Assembly: GCA_023387085.1 (NCBI GenBank)
Contig: JAEWIL010000122.1
Coordinates: 1-19,044, forward strand
Length of the DNA: 19,044 nucleotides
Reading direction: 5' to 3'
From: Pseudomonadota bacterium
GTDB taxonomy: Bacteria > Pseudomonadota > Alphaproteobacteria > Sphingomonadales > Sphingomonadaceae
Shown here: in pieces, positions 8,154 through 14,970 of the stretch
Layout: every line of letters begins with the position of its first letter
How positions within the stretch are numbered: the stretch's first letter is position 1
Made by a program: the position numbers and the translations under genes
Notes under the pieces: generated by a model
The model's input: only the letters and a program-made list of their open reading frames with translations
Told to the model about the DNA's origin: nothing
Database searches by the model: none

Positions 8154-8924
8154 ATGCAACGCAAGATCGCACTGGTGGCGTCGAACGCCCCCGCCGCCAT
8201 GGAGGCCGAGGCCGAGCTGCGCCCGCTCTACGACTTCGTCGAGCTGGGCGAGGCCGACTTGCTGATCGCGCTTGGCGGCGACGGCTTTCTGCTCCACATG
8301 CTGCACCAGCTGCTCGACCAGCGCCGCAGCCTGCCCGTCTTCGGCATGAACCGCGGGACCATCGGCTTTCTGATGAACGAGTTCCGCGTCGACGGCCTGC
8401 TCGAACGCATCGCGGCGGCGCGGCCCTTTCTGATCCACCCGCTGTCGGGCGACATCACGACGATCAGCGGCGAGCGGCATATCCTTCCCGCGATCAACGA
8501 AATCTCGCTGCTCCGCGAAACCCGCCAGGCGGCCAAGCTGGAGGTGATGATCAACGAGAAGACGATGCTCGAGGAGCTCGCCTGCGACGGCGTGCTGGTG
8601 TCGACGCCCGCCGGATCGACCGCCTACAATCTCAGCGCCAACGGCCCGATCCTGCCGCTCGATTCGGCGATGCTCGCGCTGACCCCGATCAGTCCCTTCC
8701 GTCCGCGGCGCTGGCGCGGCGCGCTCGTCCCCGAATCGACGAGCATACGTTTCAACGTCCGCGAGGCGGCGAAGCGCCCGGTCAGCGCGGTCGCCGACCA
8801 GCGCGAAATCCGCGACGTGAAGACCGTTTTGGTGACCACAGACCGCAGCCGCCCGCTGACTTTGCTGTTCGATCCCGACCAGGGACTCGACGAGCGCATT
8901 GCGATGGAACAATTTATCGTTTGA
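8154..8924 (+). CDS. nadK: NAD kinase
   Basis: NAD kinase phosphorylates NAD to NADP in the cytoplasm, usually with ATP or polyphosphate. The 256-aa protein is short, as is common in alphaproteobacteria, because it lacks the long N-terminal extension of the enterobacterial form. Diagnostic motifs are GGDG at 41-44, the NE pair at 115-116, and the glycine/serine-rich TPAGSTAYNLSANGP loop from residue 151, preceded by the CDG block (Asp145). ATG 8154 follows a good ribosome binding site (AAGGGGG, about 5 bases upstream). It sits 23 bp after moaA, suggesting a shared transcript, and about 60 bp before tRNA-Asn. No factor-independent terminator is visible after it, only a short CCGC-TTCG-GCGG hairpin without a T tract. 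Confidence 0.95.
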   Translation: MQRKIALVASNAPAAMEAEAELRPLYDFVELGEADLLIALGGDGFLLHMLHQLLDQRRSLPVFGMNRGTIGFLMNEFRVDGLLERIAAARPFLIHPLSGDITTISGERHILPAINEISLLRETRQAAKLEVMINEKTMLEELACDGVLVSTPAGSTAYNLSANGPILPLDSAMLALTPISPFRPRRWRGALVPESTSIRFNVREAAKRPVSAVADQREIRDVKTVLVTTDRSRPLTLLFDPDQGLDERIAMEQFIV

Positions 8925-8985
8925 GGGCTTGATTAATCCCGCGACCGACGGCAAAGGGACCGCCTTGCCCGCTTCGGCGGCGTGT

Positions 8986-9060
8986 TCCTCGGTAGCTCAG
9001 CGGTAGAGCAGTCGACTGTTAATCGACCGGTCGTAGGTTCGAATCCTACCCGGGGAGCCA
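8986..9060 (+). tRNA. tRNA-Asn (anticodon GTT)
   Basis: A complete 75-nt cloverleaf including encoded CCA. The acceptor stem is TCCTCGG/CCGGGGA with one T-G pair. The D arm is GCTC/GAGC. The anticodon arm is GTCGA/TCGAC with loop CTGTTAA, placing GTT at 9018-9020. The T arm is GTAGG/CCTAC with loop TTCGAAT. The discriminator base is G. The anticodon reads AAC and AAT, giving asparagine. Confidence 0.98.
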
Positions 9061-9204
9061 TTTTTCCTGATATCAATCTGATGAATATTTTTAGCCCGAA
9101 TCCGGGCCTCATATTTGCGACCACATATCCGAGTCCCTTTCGGGGATAGGCCCGGTCAGGGTTTTTGGCCGATAGCTGCCGTCGGTTTTTGGATCGAAAT
9201 TGCA

Positions 9205-9289
9205 TGGCACGGTCGTTCGCGCATTCCGATGCGGTGCCAGACACGGGCAATTCGATGCCGTGCGAGACGTGCCACGTTCGACCGTGCCA
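9205..9289. promoter_or_regulatory. Cluster of GTGCCA hexamers with 11-bp inverted repeat
   Basis: GTGCCA occurs at 9234-9239, 9269-9274 and 9284-9289, and its complement TGGCAC at 9205-9210, all within 85 bp. The outer pair extends to a perfect 11-bp inverted repeat, TGGCACGGTCG (9205-9215) and CGACCGTGCCA (9279-9289). Inside it, two 19-bp imperfect direct repeats (9227-9245 and 9253-9271, 15 of 19 identical) have a 26-bp period. It lies 216-300 bp upstream of the first glutamine synthetase start. A multi-site operator or a structured RNA are both possible; function is inference. Confidence 0.4.
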
Positions 9290-9474
9290 AAACTCGCCGC
9301 TCGCCTTCCATTGACGATCCATTGCGCCTGATCCCCCGGCTCGATCCGGCGGAGTGAAGTCCGACGCAAATCGGATTCACCATCGATTCATCGCAGCTGA
9401 AACGCCCCGTTCTGGCCGACAACGGCCCCTCTGGCGCTTCGTCCGGGGTTGCGATAGGCTGGGCTTCCACAAGC

Positions 9475-9492
9475 GGGCCGGCTCCTCGGCCC
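9475..9492 (+). promoter_or_regulatory. Leader hairpin ahead of the first glutamine synthetase
   Basis: GGGCCG (9475-9480) and CGGCCC (9487-9492) form a perfect 6-bp GC stem with loop GCTCCT. It ends about four bases before the GGGG Shine-Dalgarno-like stretch and 12 bases before the ATG at 9505. It could affect translation initiation of the operon's first gene; this is inference from position only. Confidence 0.35.
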
Positions 9493-9504
9493 AATCGGGG
9501 GCGC

Positions 9505-10851
9505 ATGTCAGTCAATCTGGAACAATGGATCAGCGACCATAAGATCGACGAAGTCGAATGTATCGTCCCCGACATCAACGGGGTGCAGCGCGGCAAGGTT
9601 CTGCCAGCAAAAAAGTTCCTGTCCTCGGTCAAGGACAAGTCGCTCCGCATCCCCGGCAGCGTGTTTATCTGCACGATCGACGGCCATTATCCCGAAGACA
9701 TCGACGATATCTGGGACAAGGATCCCGACAAGATCCTGCTTGCAGACCCCGACACGATCTGCGTCGCGCCGGGGTTCACCTCCCCAACCGCTTTCGTGAT
9801 TGCCGATGCGTTCAACGGCGACGGGACCGAGGTCGACATCGCGCCGCGCACGATCCTGAAAAAGGTCCTGAACCTTTACGCGGAAAAGGGCTGGAAGCCG
9901 ATCATCGCCCCCGAGGTCGAATTCTATCTCGTGTCGCAGAACGCCGACCCGGATTTCCCGCTGACCCCGCCAACGGGCCAGTCGGGCCGCAGCGAGACCG
10001 CGAGCCAGCCCTATGGGCTGGAGGCGATGAACGAATATGAGGATATCATCGATCATATCTATGACGATTGCGAGCTGATGGGGCTCGATATCGACACGAT
10101 GATCCACGAAATGGGTGCCGCGCAGCTGGAGGTCAATTTCGAGCATGGCGACCCGCTGCGCCTCGCCGACGAAGTGTTCCTTTTCAAGCGGGTCGTGCGC
10201 AATGTTGCCAAGCAGCACGATGTCTATGCGACTTTCATGGCGAACCCGATGGCGGGACAGCCCGGAAGCGCGATGCATATTCACCAGTCGGTGGTCGACG
10301 CCGCGACCGGCAAGAATCTGTTCTCGACCGCGAACGGCCGCGATAGCGCGATGTTCCGCAGCTATATCGCGGGCCTGGTGCGCTACATGCCGCAGATCTC
10401 GCCGCTCTGGGCGCCCAATGTGAACAGTTTTCGCCGCATGCGCCCCGACAGCGCCGCACCGATCAACGTCCAGTGGGGCGAGGATAACCGCTCGTGCGGG
10501 TTCCGCGTACCGATCTCCGACAAGAACAACCGCCGCGTCGAAAACCGCCTGCCCGGCGCGGACAGCAACCCCTATCTCGCGATCGCCGCGTCGCTGATCT
10601 GCGGCTATATCGGGATGGTCGATCGGATGGTGCCCGCCAAGCCGATCACCGGCAGCGCCTATAACCGCGCCCGCACCCTGCCGCGCACGCTGGAGGCGGC
10701 GCTCGACCGTTTCGCCTCGTGCAAAAAGGTCCGCAATCTGCTCGGCGACGATTTCTTCGAGATATTCTTTGCGGTGAAGGATTATGAGCTGTTCAACTAT
10801 CAGTCGGTCGTATCGAGCTGGGAGCGCGAACATCTGCTGATGCGGGTCTGA
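9505..10851 (+). CDS. PuuA-like glutamine synthetase (gamma-glutamylpolyamine synthetase)
   Basis: This 448-aa protein belongs to the glutamine synthetase superfamily, in the branch that gamma-glutamylates amines such as putrescine with glutamate and ATP. Active-site positions are conserved: the N-terminal DINGVQRGK latch loop (23-31), Glu137 and Glu139 (EVEFYL), Glu202 and Glu209 (HEMGAAQLE), the His258/His260 pair (MHIH), Asn307 with Arg310-Arg311, Arg329 and Arg334, and Glu346/Arg348 (ENR). The latch loop replaces the FDGSS type of housekeeping GlnA, which argues against a role in ammonia assimilation. It opens a tight run of amine genes: the FAD oxidase starts 13 bp later and a Pot-type importer lies downstream. 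Putrescine is the most likely substrate from context; spermidine, ethanolamine or another monoamine cannot be excluded. The start has a GGGGG stretch nearby. Confidence 0.88.
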   Translation: MSVNLEQWISDHKIDEVECIVPDINGVQRGKVLPAKKFLSSVKDKSLRIPGSVFICTIDGHYPEDIDDIWDKDPDKILLADPDTICVAPGFTSPTAFVIADAFNGDGTEVDIAPRTILKKVLNLYAEKGWKPIIAPEVEFYLVSQNADPDFPLTPPTGQSGRSETASQPYGLEAMNEYEDIIDHIYDDCELMGLDIDTMIHEMGAAQLEVNFEHGDPLRLADEVFLFKRVVRNVAKQHDVYATFMANPMAGQPGSAMHIHQSVVDAATGKNLFSTANGRDSAMFRSYIAGLVRYMPQISPLWAPNVNSFRRMRPDSAAPINVQWGEDNRSCGFRVPISDKNNRRVENRLPGADSNPYLAIAASLICGYIGMVDRMVPAKPITGSAYNRARTLPRTLEAALDRFASCKKVRNLLGDDFFEIFFAVKDYELFNYQSVVSSWEREHLLMRV

Positions 10852-10864
10852 CCTGCCAAAGACC

Positions 10865-12130
10865 ATGACCGACCCGCTCGCCAACAGCTACTACGCCGCG
10901 ACCGCGCATGAGCGGTGGATGCGCGGCGATATAGCGGGTGCCTACGCGTGCGACGTCGCCGTCATCGGCGGGGGCTTCACCGGGCTCTCCGCCGCCTTGG
11001 CGTGCGCCGAGCGCGGATTTTCCGTTATCCTGATCGAGGCCGAAAGCATCGGCTTCGGGGCGTCGGGACGAAACGGCGGACAGTTGATTCCCGGCCTGCG
11101 CTGGACGGTTTCCGAATTGGAGGAAGATTTCGGCCGGGAACGTGCCGACGCGCTGTTCGACCTGTGCTGGCGGAGCAATCGCGTGAAGGCGCGAATCGCC
11201 AGGCATGGAATCGACTGCGACCTCAAGACGGGGCATCTGGAAGCCGCGTGGACGCCGAAAGATTTCGACGCGATGCGCCGCGAAGCCGAATATCTCGCGG
11301 TCCGCTTCGACTATGCGACCACCGTCGTCCAGAAGACCGAGATGGGGGCGCATATCGGGAGCCCACTCTATCATGGCGGCATCTACGATCGACAGGGCGG
11401 GCATTTCCATCCGCTCAACTACGCGATCGGTTTGGCAAAAGCCGCCGAGGCAGCCGGTGTCAGAATCCTTGAGGGACAGCCAGCGAATATGATTCTCGAC
11501 ACCGATCCGGGCGAGCTATTCGTGGGCTCTTCGACGATCGAGGCGCGGTACTTCATCGACGCGACCGACAGCTGGATCGGGGACGTCGAGCCCGATCTCG
11601 GCCGCTACACCGTGCCGATCATGAATTATAATATCGCGACCGCGCCGCTCGCGAACGCCGACGATCTGCTCCCCAGCGACGCGGCGGTTGCCGACAGCCG
11701 CTTCGTGCTCAACTATTTCCGCCTGTCGGCGGACAAGCGCCTGATCTTCGGCGGCGGCGAGCGCTATTCGCAGACCCCGCCGCGCGACATCGGAGCGTTC
11801 GTGCGCCCCTTCATGGCGGAGGTGTTCCCTCAGATCGCCGATGCAAAGATAGATTATGGCTGGGGCGGCGCGGTGGCGGTGACGAGGAACCGGCTGCCGC
11901 ACATCGGGCGGCGCGGGAATGTCTTTTTCGCGCACGGCTTTTCGGGCCACGGCGCGTTGATCACCACGCTGGCCGGCGAGGTGATCGCCGAGGCGATGGC
12001 CGGGACCGCCGGGCGCTTCGACGTGCTGGCGGCCCTGCCCTCGCAGCCGTTCCCCGGCGGCAAATGGCTGCGCCGGCCGCTCGCAACGCTCGGCCTGCTC
12101 TACTATGCCATGAGGGACAAGCTCGGATGA
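10865..12130 (+). CDS. FAD-dependent amine oxidoreductase (PuuB-like, DAO family)
   Basis: The 421-aa flavoprotein resembles gamma-glutamylputrescine oxidase, which oxidises the free amine end of the glutamylated polyamine to an aldehyde, releasing ammonia and hydrogen peroxide. The N-terminal NSYYAATA stretch is typical of PuuB proteins. The FAD-binding Rossmann motif is VAVIGGGFTGLSAA (31-44), with an acidic residue (Glu58) ending the second strand, then FGASGRNGGQ (64-73). The C-terminal flavin-side block begins near Tyr331 (YGWGGAVAVTRNRLPHIG), followed by a GHG motif. No signal peptide is seen, so it should be cytoplasmic. It starts 13 bp after the first glutamine synthetase, and its stop overlaps the aminotransferase start (ATGA at 12127-12130). 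Other DAO-family activities, such as an amino-acid or sarcosine-type oxidase, are the main alternatives. Confidence 0.85.
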   Translation: MTDPLANSYYAATAHERWMRGDIAGAYACDVAVIGGGFTGLSAALACAERGFSVILIEAESIGFGASGRNGGQLIPGLRWTVSELEEDFGRERADALFDLCWRSNRVKARIARHGIDCDLKTGHLEAAWTPKDFDAMRREAEYLAVRFDYATTVVQKTEMGAHIGSPLYHGGIYDRQGGHFHPLNYAIGLAKAAEAAGVRILEGQPANMILDTDPGELFVGSSTIEARYFIDATDSWIGDVEPDLGRYTVPIMNYNIATAPLANADDLLPSDAAVADSRFVLNYFRLSADKRLIFGGGERYSQTPPRDIGAFVRPFMAEVFPQIADAKIDYGWGGAVAVTRNRLPHIGRRGNVFFAHGFSGHGALITTLAGEVIAEAMAGTAGRFDVLAALPSQPFPGGKWLRRPLATLGLLYYAMRDKLG

Positions 12131-13470
12131 TCGGCGGGGCCGTCATCGCCCGCGTCGCCGCGCGCGAAGCCGACCGCTTTCGCGGCGACAACCCGCGGGC
12201 CTTCGCGCATCGGGCCGCCGCGACGGGCTGGTTCCAGTCGGTGCCCTTCCACTGGATGCGCGACTGGCCGAGCCCGGTGCCGATTGTTGCAGCGGGGGCC
12301 AGGGGCGCGACGTTGACCAGCATCGACGGCCAAAGCTACGACGACTTCTGCCTTGGCGACACGGCGTCCTTGTTCGGCCACTCGCCCCCTGCCCTCGCTG
12401 CCGCGCTAGCCAGACAGACGACCAAGGGGCTGAGCTATATGCTGCCGACCGAGCATGGCGCGGCGCTGTCGCAGCGCCTCGCCGCGATGTTCGGCCTTCC
12501 GCAATGGCAGGTCACGACAACAGCCAGCGAAGCCAATCGCGCGGTCATCCGCTGGTGCCGCGGAATCAGCGGGCGGCGCAAGATCCTGACCTTCAACGGC
12601 GCCTATCATGGCGCGGTCGACGATGCGTTCGTCGATCTGAAGGACGGCGTCCCGACGATGCGCGCCAGCCTGATCGGACAGGTCCACGACCTCCGCGACA
12701 CGACAAGCGTGATCGAGTTCAACGACGAGGAAGCCCTTGCCGCGGTGCTGCGTGGCGGCGATATCGCCTGTGTCCTTGCCGAGCCCGTGATGACCAACGT
12801 CGGCATGGTCCGCGACGCGCCGGGCTTTCTCCGGACGCTGCGGACGCTCTGCGACGAGACCGGGACGCTGCTCGTATTCGACGAAACGCACACGATCTCG
12901 TCGGGCTATGGCGGCCATGGCGCCACGCACGGCCCGAAGCCGGACATGATGGTGATCGGCAAATCGATCGGCGGCGGCGTACCCTGCGCCGTCTATGGCT
13001 TCTCGGCGGAGGTCGCCGAACGCATGGCCGCGCTCAACGCCGCGCGACCTGCGGGCCACAGCGGCATCGGAACCACGCTGTCCGCCAACGCACTCGCCAT
13101 CACCGCGATGGACGCAATGCTGGACGCGGTCATCACGCCCGCCGCATACGACCATATGCTGCGCGGCGCGGCTCGGCTCGTCGCGGGGCTGCAGCAGGAA
13201 ATCGCCCATGCCTGTCTCGACTGGCATGTCACCCAGGTCGGTGCGCGGGTCGAATATCTGGCCTGTCCGGTTCCGCCACGGAACGGCGGCGAAGCGAAGG
13301 CGGCAATGCGCCCCGAACTCGAAGCCGCGATCCACCTCTTCCTTGCGAATCGGGGAATTTTGCTGGCGCCGTTCCACAATATGATGTTGGTGAGTCCGGT
13401 CACGTCGGACGAGCAGATCGACCGGCTCGTCGGCGCGTTCGCCGACTGCGTGCGGGCGTTGAAGGAGTAA
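12127..13470 (+). CDS. Class III PLP-dependent aminotransferase (HemL-like subgroup)
   Basis: This 447-aa protein is a fold-type I, class III PLP enzyme. The Schiff-base lysine is Lys279 (GKSIGGG), the pyridine-nitrogen aspartate is Asp252 (FDETHT), and the cofactor-stacking YHG is at 160-162. The phosphate-loop region reads TASEAN (132-137), in place of the more common SGTEA. The FCLGDTASLFGHSPPA segment (74-89) resembles glutamate-1-semialdehyde aminomutase and related amino-acid transaminases more than SpuC or GabT. Start 12127 is chosen for the ATGA overlap with the upstream oxidase; the frame is open a further 21 codons. Six bases separate it from the second glutamine synthetase. Context suggests transamination of a polyamine-derived amine, GABA or an aldehyde product. 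A role as HemL itself is unlikely in this setting. The exact substrate is unknown. Confidence 0.82.
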   Translation: MIGGAVIARVAAREADRFRGDNPRAFAHRAAATGWFQSVPFHWMRDWPSPVPIVAAGARGATLTSIDGQSYDDFCLGDTASLFGHSPPALAAALARQTTKGLSYMLPTEHGAALSQRLAAMFGLPQWQVTTTASEANRAVIRWCRGISGRRKILTFNGAYHGAVDDAFVDLKDGVPTMRASLIGQVHDLRDTTSVIEFNDEEALAAVLRGGDIACVLAEPVMTNVGMVRDAPGFLRTLRTLCDETGTLLVFDETHTISSGYGGHGATHGPKPDMMVIGKSIGGGVPCAVYGFSAEVAERMAALNAARPAGHSGIGTTLSANALAITAMDAMLDAVITPAAYDHMLRGAARLVAGLQQEIAHACLDWHVTQVGARVEYLACPVPPRNGGEAKAAMRPELEAAIHLFLANRGILLAPFHNMMLVSPVTSDEQIDRLVGAFADCVRALKE

Positions 13471-13476
13471 GGGGCG

Positions 13477-14868
13477 ATGTCGAAGTCATCGGGCGTGATT
13501 GCGGACCGATCGGAGGCGGAGGCCTTTTTCAGGGCGAACCCCGACGTCGATTCGATCGAGATGATCTACACCGACATGGGCGGCGTGCCGCGCGGCAAGC
13601 GGCTGCGCCAGCACGAAGTCCTTGCGGTTTATGACAGCGGCCGCATGTTTCCGGGCTCGATCACGGTCGTCGACATTACCGGGCAGGATACCGTCGAGAC
13701 CGGCCTTGTCTGGGAGGATGGCGACGCCGACCGGTCGATGAAGCCGATCCCCGGCACGCTCGTCCGCACGCCATGGGGCGGCGACCATGCCGCGCAGTTC
13801 CTCACCAGCTTTTACGAACTCGATGGCACCCCGCACGACCTCGACCCGCGCCATGTGCTCGGCCGCGTCATCGACCGGTTCGCGGCCGACGGCCTGACTC
13901 CGGCGCTCGCGGTCGAACTCGAATTCTATCTCGTCGACCCGCGCCGCGCGCGCGACGGAAGCATTCGCCCCGCCCGCCCCGGCTACAACCGCGACACCCC
14001 CCGCAACGTCGAAGTCTATGGTCTGCGCGAACTGGAGGATTTCCGGCCCTTCTTCGACGCGCTTTACGTCGCGACGGACGTGCAGGGCCTGCCGCTCGAA
14101 AGCGCGATCTCAGAGTTCGCGCCGGGCCAGTTCGAGCTGACCTTGCGCTACAAGCCCGATGCGCTGCGCGCCTGCGACGACGCGATCATGTACAAAAGGC
14201 TCGTCAAGGCGATTGCGCAGCAACAGGGCCTCGAGGCAACCTTCATGGCCAAGCCCTTCGCCGACCAGGCGGGCAGCGGCATGCACATCCATGTATCGGT
14301 CAATGATGCCAGCGGCGCGAATATCTTCGCGAGCGACGATCCCGAAGGCACGCCCGCGCTCCGCCACGCGATCGGCGGCATGATCGGCAGCGTCGGCGAC
14401 GGGTTCGCGCTTTTCGCGCCGCACGCCAACAGCTACCGCCGGTTCAAGGCGAACAGCTATGCCCCCGTCGCGCCGACCTGGGGCGTCAACAACCGCACCG
14501 TCTCGTTCCGCATTCCCGCGGGCCCGCCGGCCAGCCGCCATGTCGAGCATCGCGCCTGCGGCGCCGACGCCAACCCCTATCTGGCAGTCGCGGCCGTTCT
14601 CGCCGGCATGCATCATGGCATGATGACGAAGGCCGATCCGGGCGCTGCGGTGGTCGGCAACGGCTATGATCGCGACGCCTCGGGCGACGACAAACCCCCG
14701 TCGAACTGGTTCGCCGCCGTCGATCGTTTCCACGCGTCGGACCTGATGCGCGACTATCTGGGTACCCGCTTCGTCGACATGTTCAGCATCGTGAAGCGTG
14801 TCGAGCAGGACAATTATTTCAGCGTCGTCCCGACGCTCGACTACGACTGGTATCTGCGCAACGCCTGA
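13477..14868 (+). CDS. Second PuuA-like glutamine synthetase paralogue
   Basis: This 463-aa member of the glutamine synthetase superfamily is clearly diverged from the one at 9505. It keeps the TDMGGVPRGK latch loop (32-41), Glu147 and Glu149 (ELEFYL), Glu213 and Glu220 (SEFAPGQFE), His270/His272 (MHIH), Asn318 with Arg321-Arg322, Arg340 and Arg345, and Glu357/Arg359 (EHR). It is therefore expected to be an active gamma-glutamyl ligase. A strong Shine-Dalgarno (AGGAG at 13463-13467, straddling the preceding stop) leads to ATG 13477. Because it shares an operon with another PuuA-like enzyme, it likely handles a different amine or a second step. Which amine cannot be told from the sequence. It is followed by 102 bp of spacer and then the Pot transporter genes. 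Confidence 0.87.
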   Translation: MSKSSGVIADRSEAEAFFRANPDVDSIEMIYTDMGGVPRGKRLRQHEVLAVYDSGRMFPGSITVVDITGQDTVETGLVWEDGDADRSMKPIPGTLVRTPWGGDHAAQFLTSFYELDGTPHDLDPRHVLGRVIDRFAADGLTPALAVELEFYLVDPRRARDGSIRPARPGYNRDTPRNVEVYGLRELEDFRPFFDALYVATDVQGLPLESAISEFAPGQFELTLRYKPDALRACDDAIMYKRLVKAIAQQQGLEATFMAKPFADQAGSGMHIHVSVNDASGANIFASDDPEGTPALRHAIGGMIGSVGDGFALFAPHANSYRRFKANSYAPVAPTWGVNNRTVSFRIPAGPPASRHVEHRACGADANPYLAVAAVLAGMHHGMMTKADPGAAVVGNGYDRDASGDDKPPSNWFAAVDRFHASDLMRDYLGTRFVDMFSIVKRVEQDNYFSVVPTLDYDWYLRNA

Positions 14869-14923
14869 CCCGAGCAACTATCTTCCAATGATTCGTGCTG
14901 CGGCGCAAAAAAGCCTCTTTCCA

Positions 14924-14944
14924 AGTCAGCAATATTGAGTCAGC
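14924..14944. promoter_or_regulatory. AGTCAGC direct repeat around CAATATTG palindrome
   Basis: AGTCAGC occurs at 14924-14930 and again at 14938-14944, a 14-bp period, enclosing the perfect palindrome CAATATTG (14930-14937). It is in the 102-bp spacer between the second glutamine synthetase and the binding-protein gene, 27-47 bp before the ATG. It may be a regulator site or part of an internal promoter; no convincing -35 element accompanies it. Confidence 0.3.
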
Positions 14945-14970
14945 TTGCCGTCACAGACAGGGAGGCCAGC

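Larger units (their letters stand above)
9061..9504. other. 444-bp spacer before the polyamine locus, no credible gene
   Basis: No frame here shows a family match, good codon use or a ribosome binding site. The first 50 bases after the tRNA are AT-rich, with runs of five T and a small GCCCG/CGGGC hairpin (9093-9106) that lacks a following T tract. The 9205-9289 block and the 9475-9492 hairpin are listed separately. A small TCCGA/TCGGA inverted repeat lies at 9361-9376. I could not find a convincing -35/-10 pair. As the only long spacer upstream of the eight-gene locus, it is the likely place for that locus's promoter and operator. Confidence 0.7.

Noticed and set aside
9061..9115. Factor-independent terminator after tRNA-Asn
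   Set aside because: The T run precedes the GCCCG/CGGGC hairpin instead of following it, in either orientation, and the stem has only five pairs.
9205..9220. Possible sigma-54 promoter starting with TGGCAC
   Set aside because: The downstream element reads TTCGC, and the GG-to-GC spacing is 11 instead of 10, so the -12 box does not fit. The other GTGCCA copies also lack a correctly placed TTGC.
8933..9322. Minus-strand open frame of 129 codons overlapping the tRNA, with the peptide VGFEPTTGRL
   Set aside because: It is the antisense of tRNA-Asn; this peptide is a well-known artefact of translating tRNA genes backwards. The rest has no family character.
9115..9357. 80-codon plus-strand open frame in the spacer
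   Set aside because: No ribosome binding site or family resemblance, and it spans the inverted-repeat block whose structure it does not explain.
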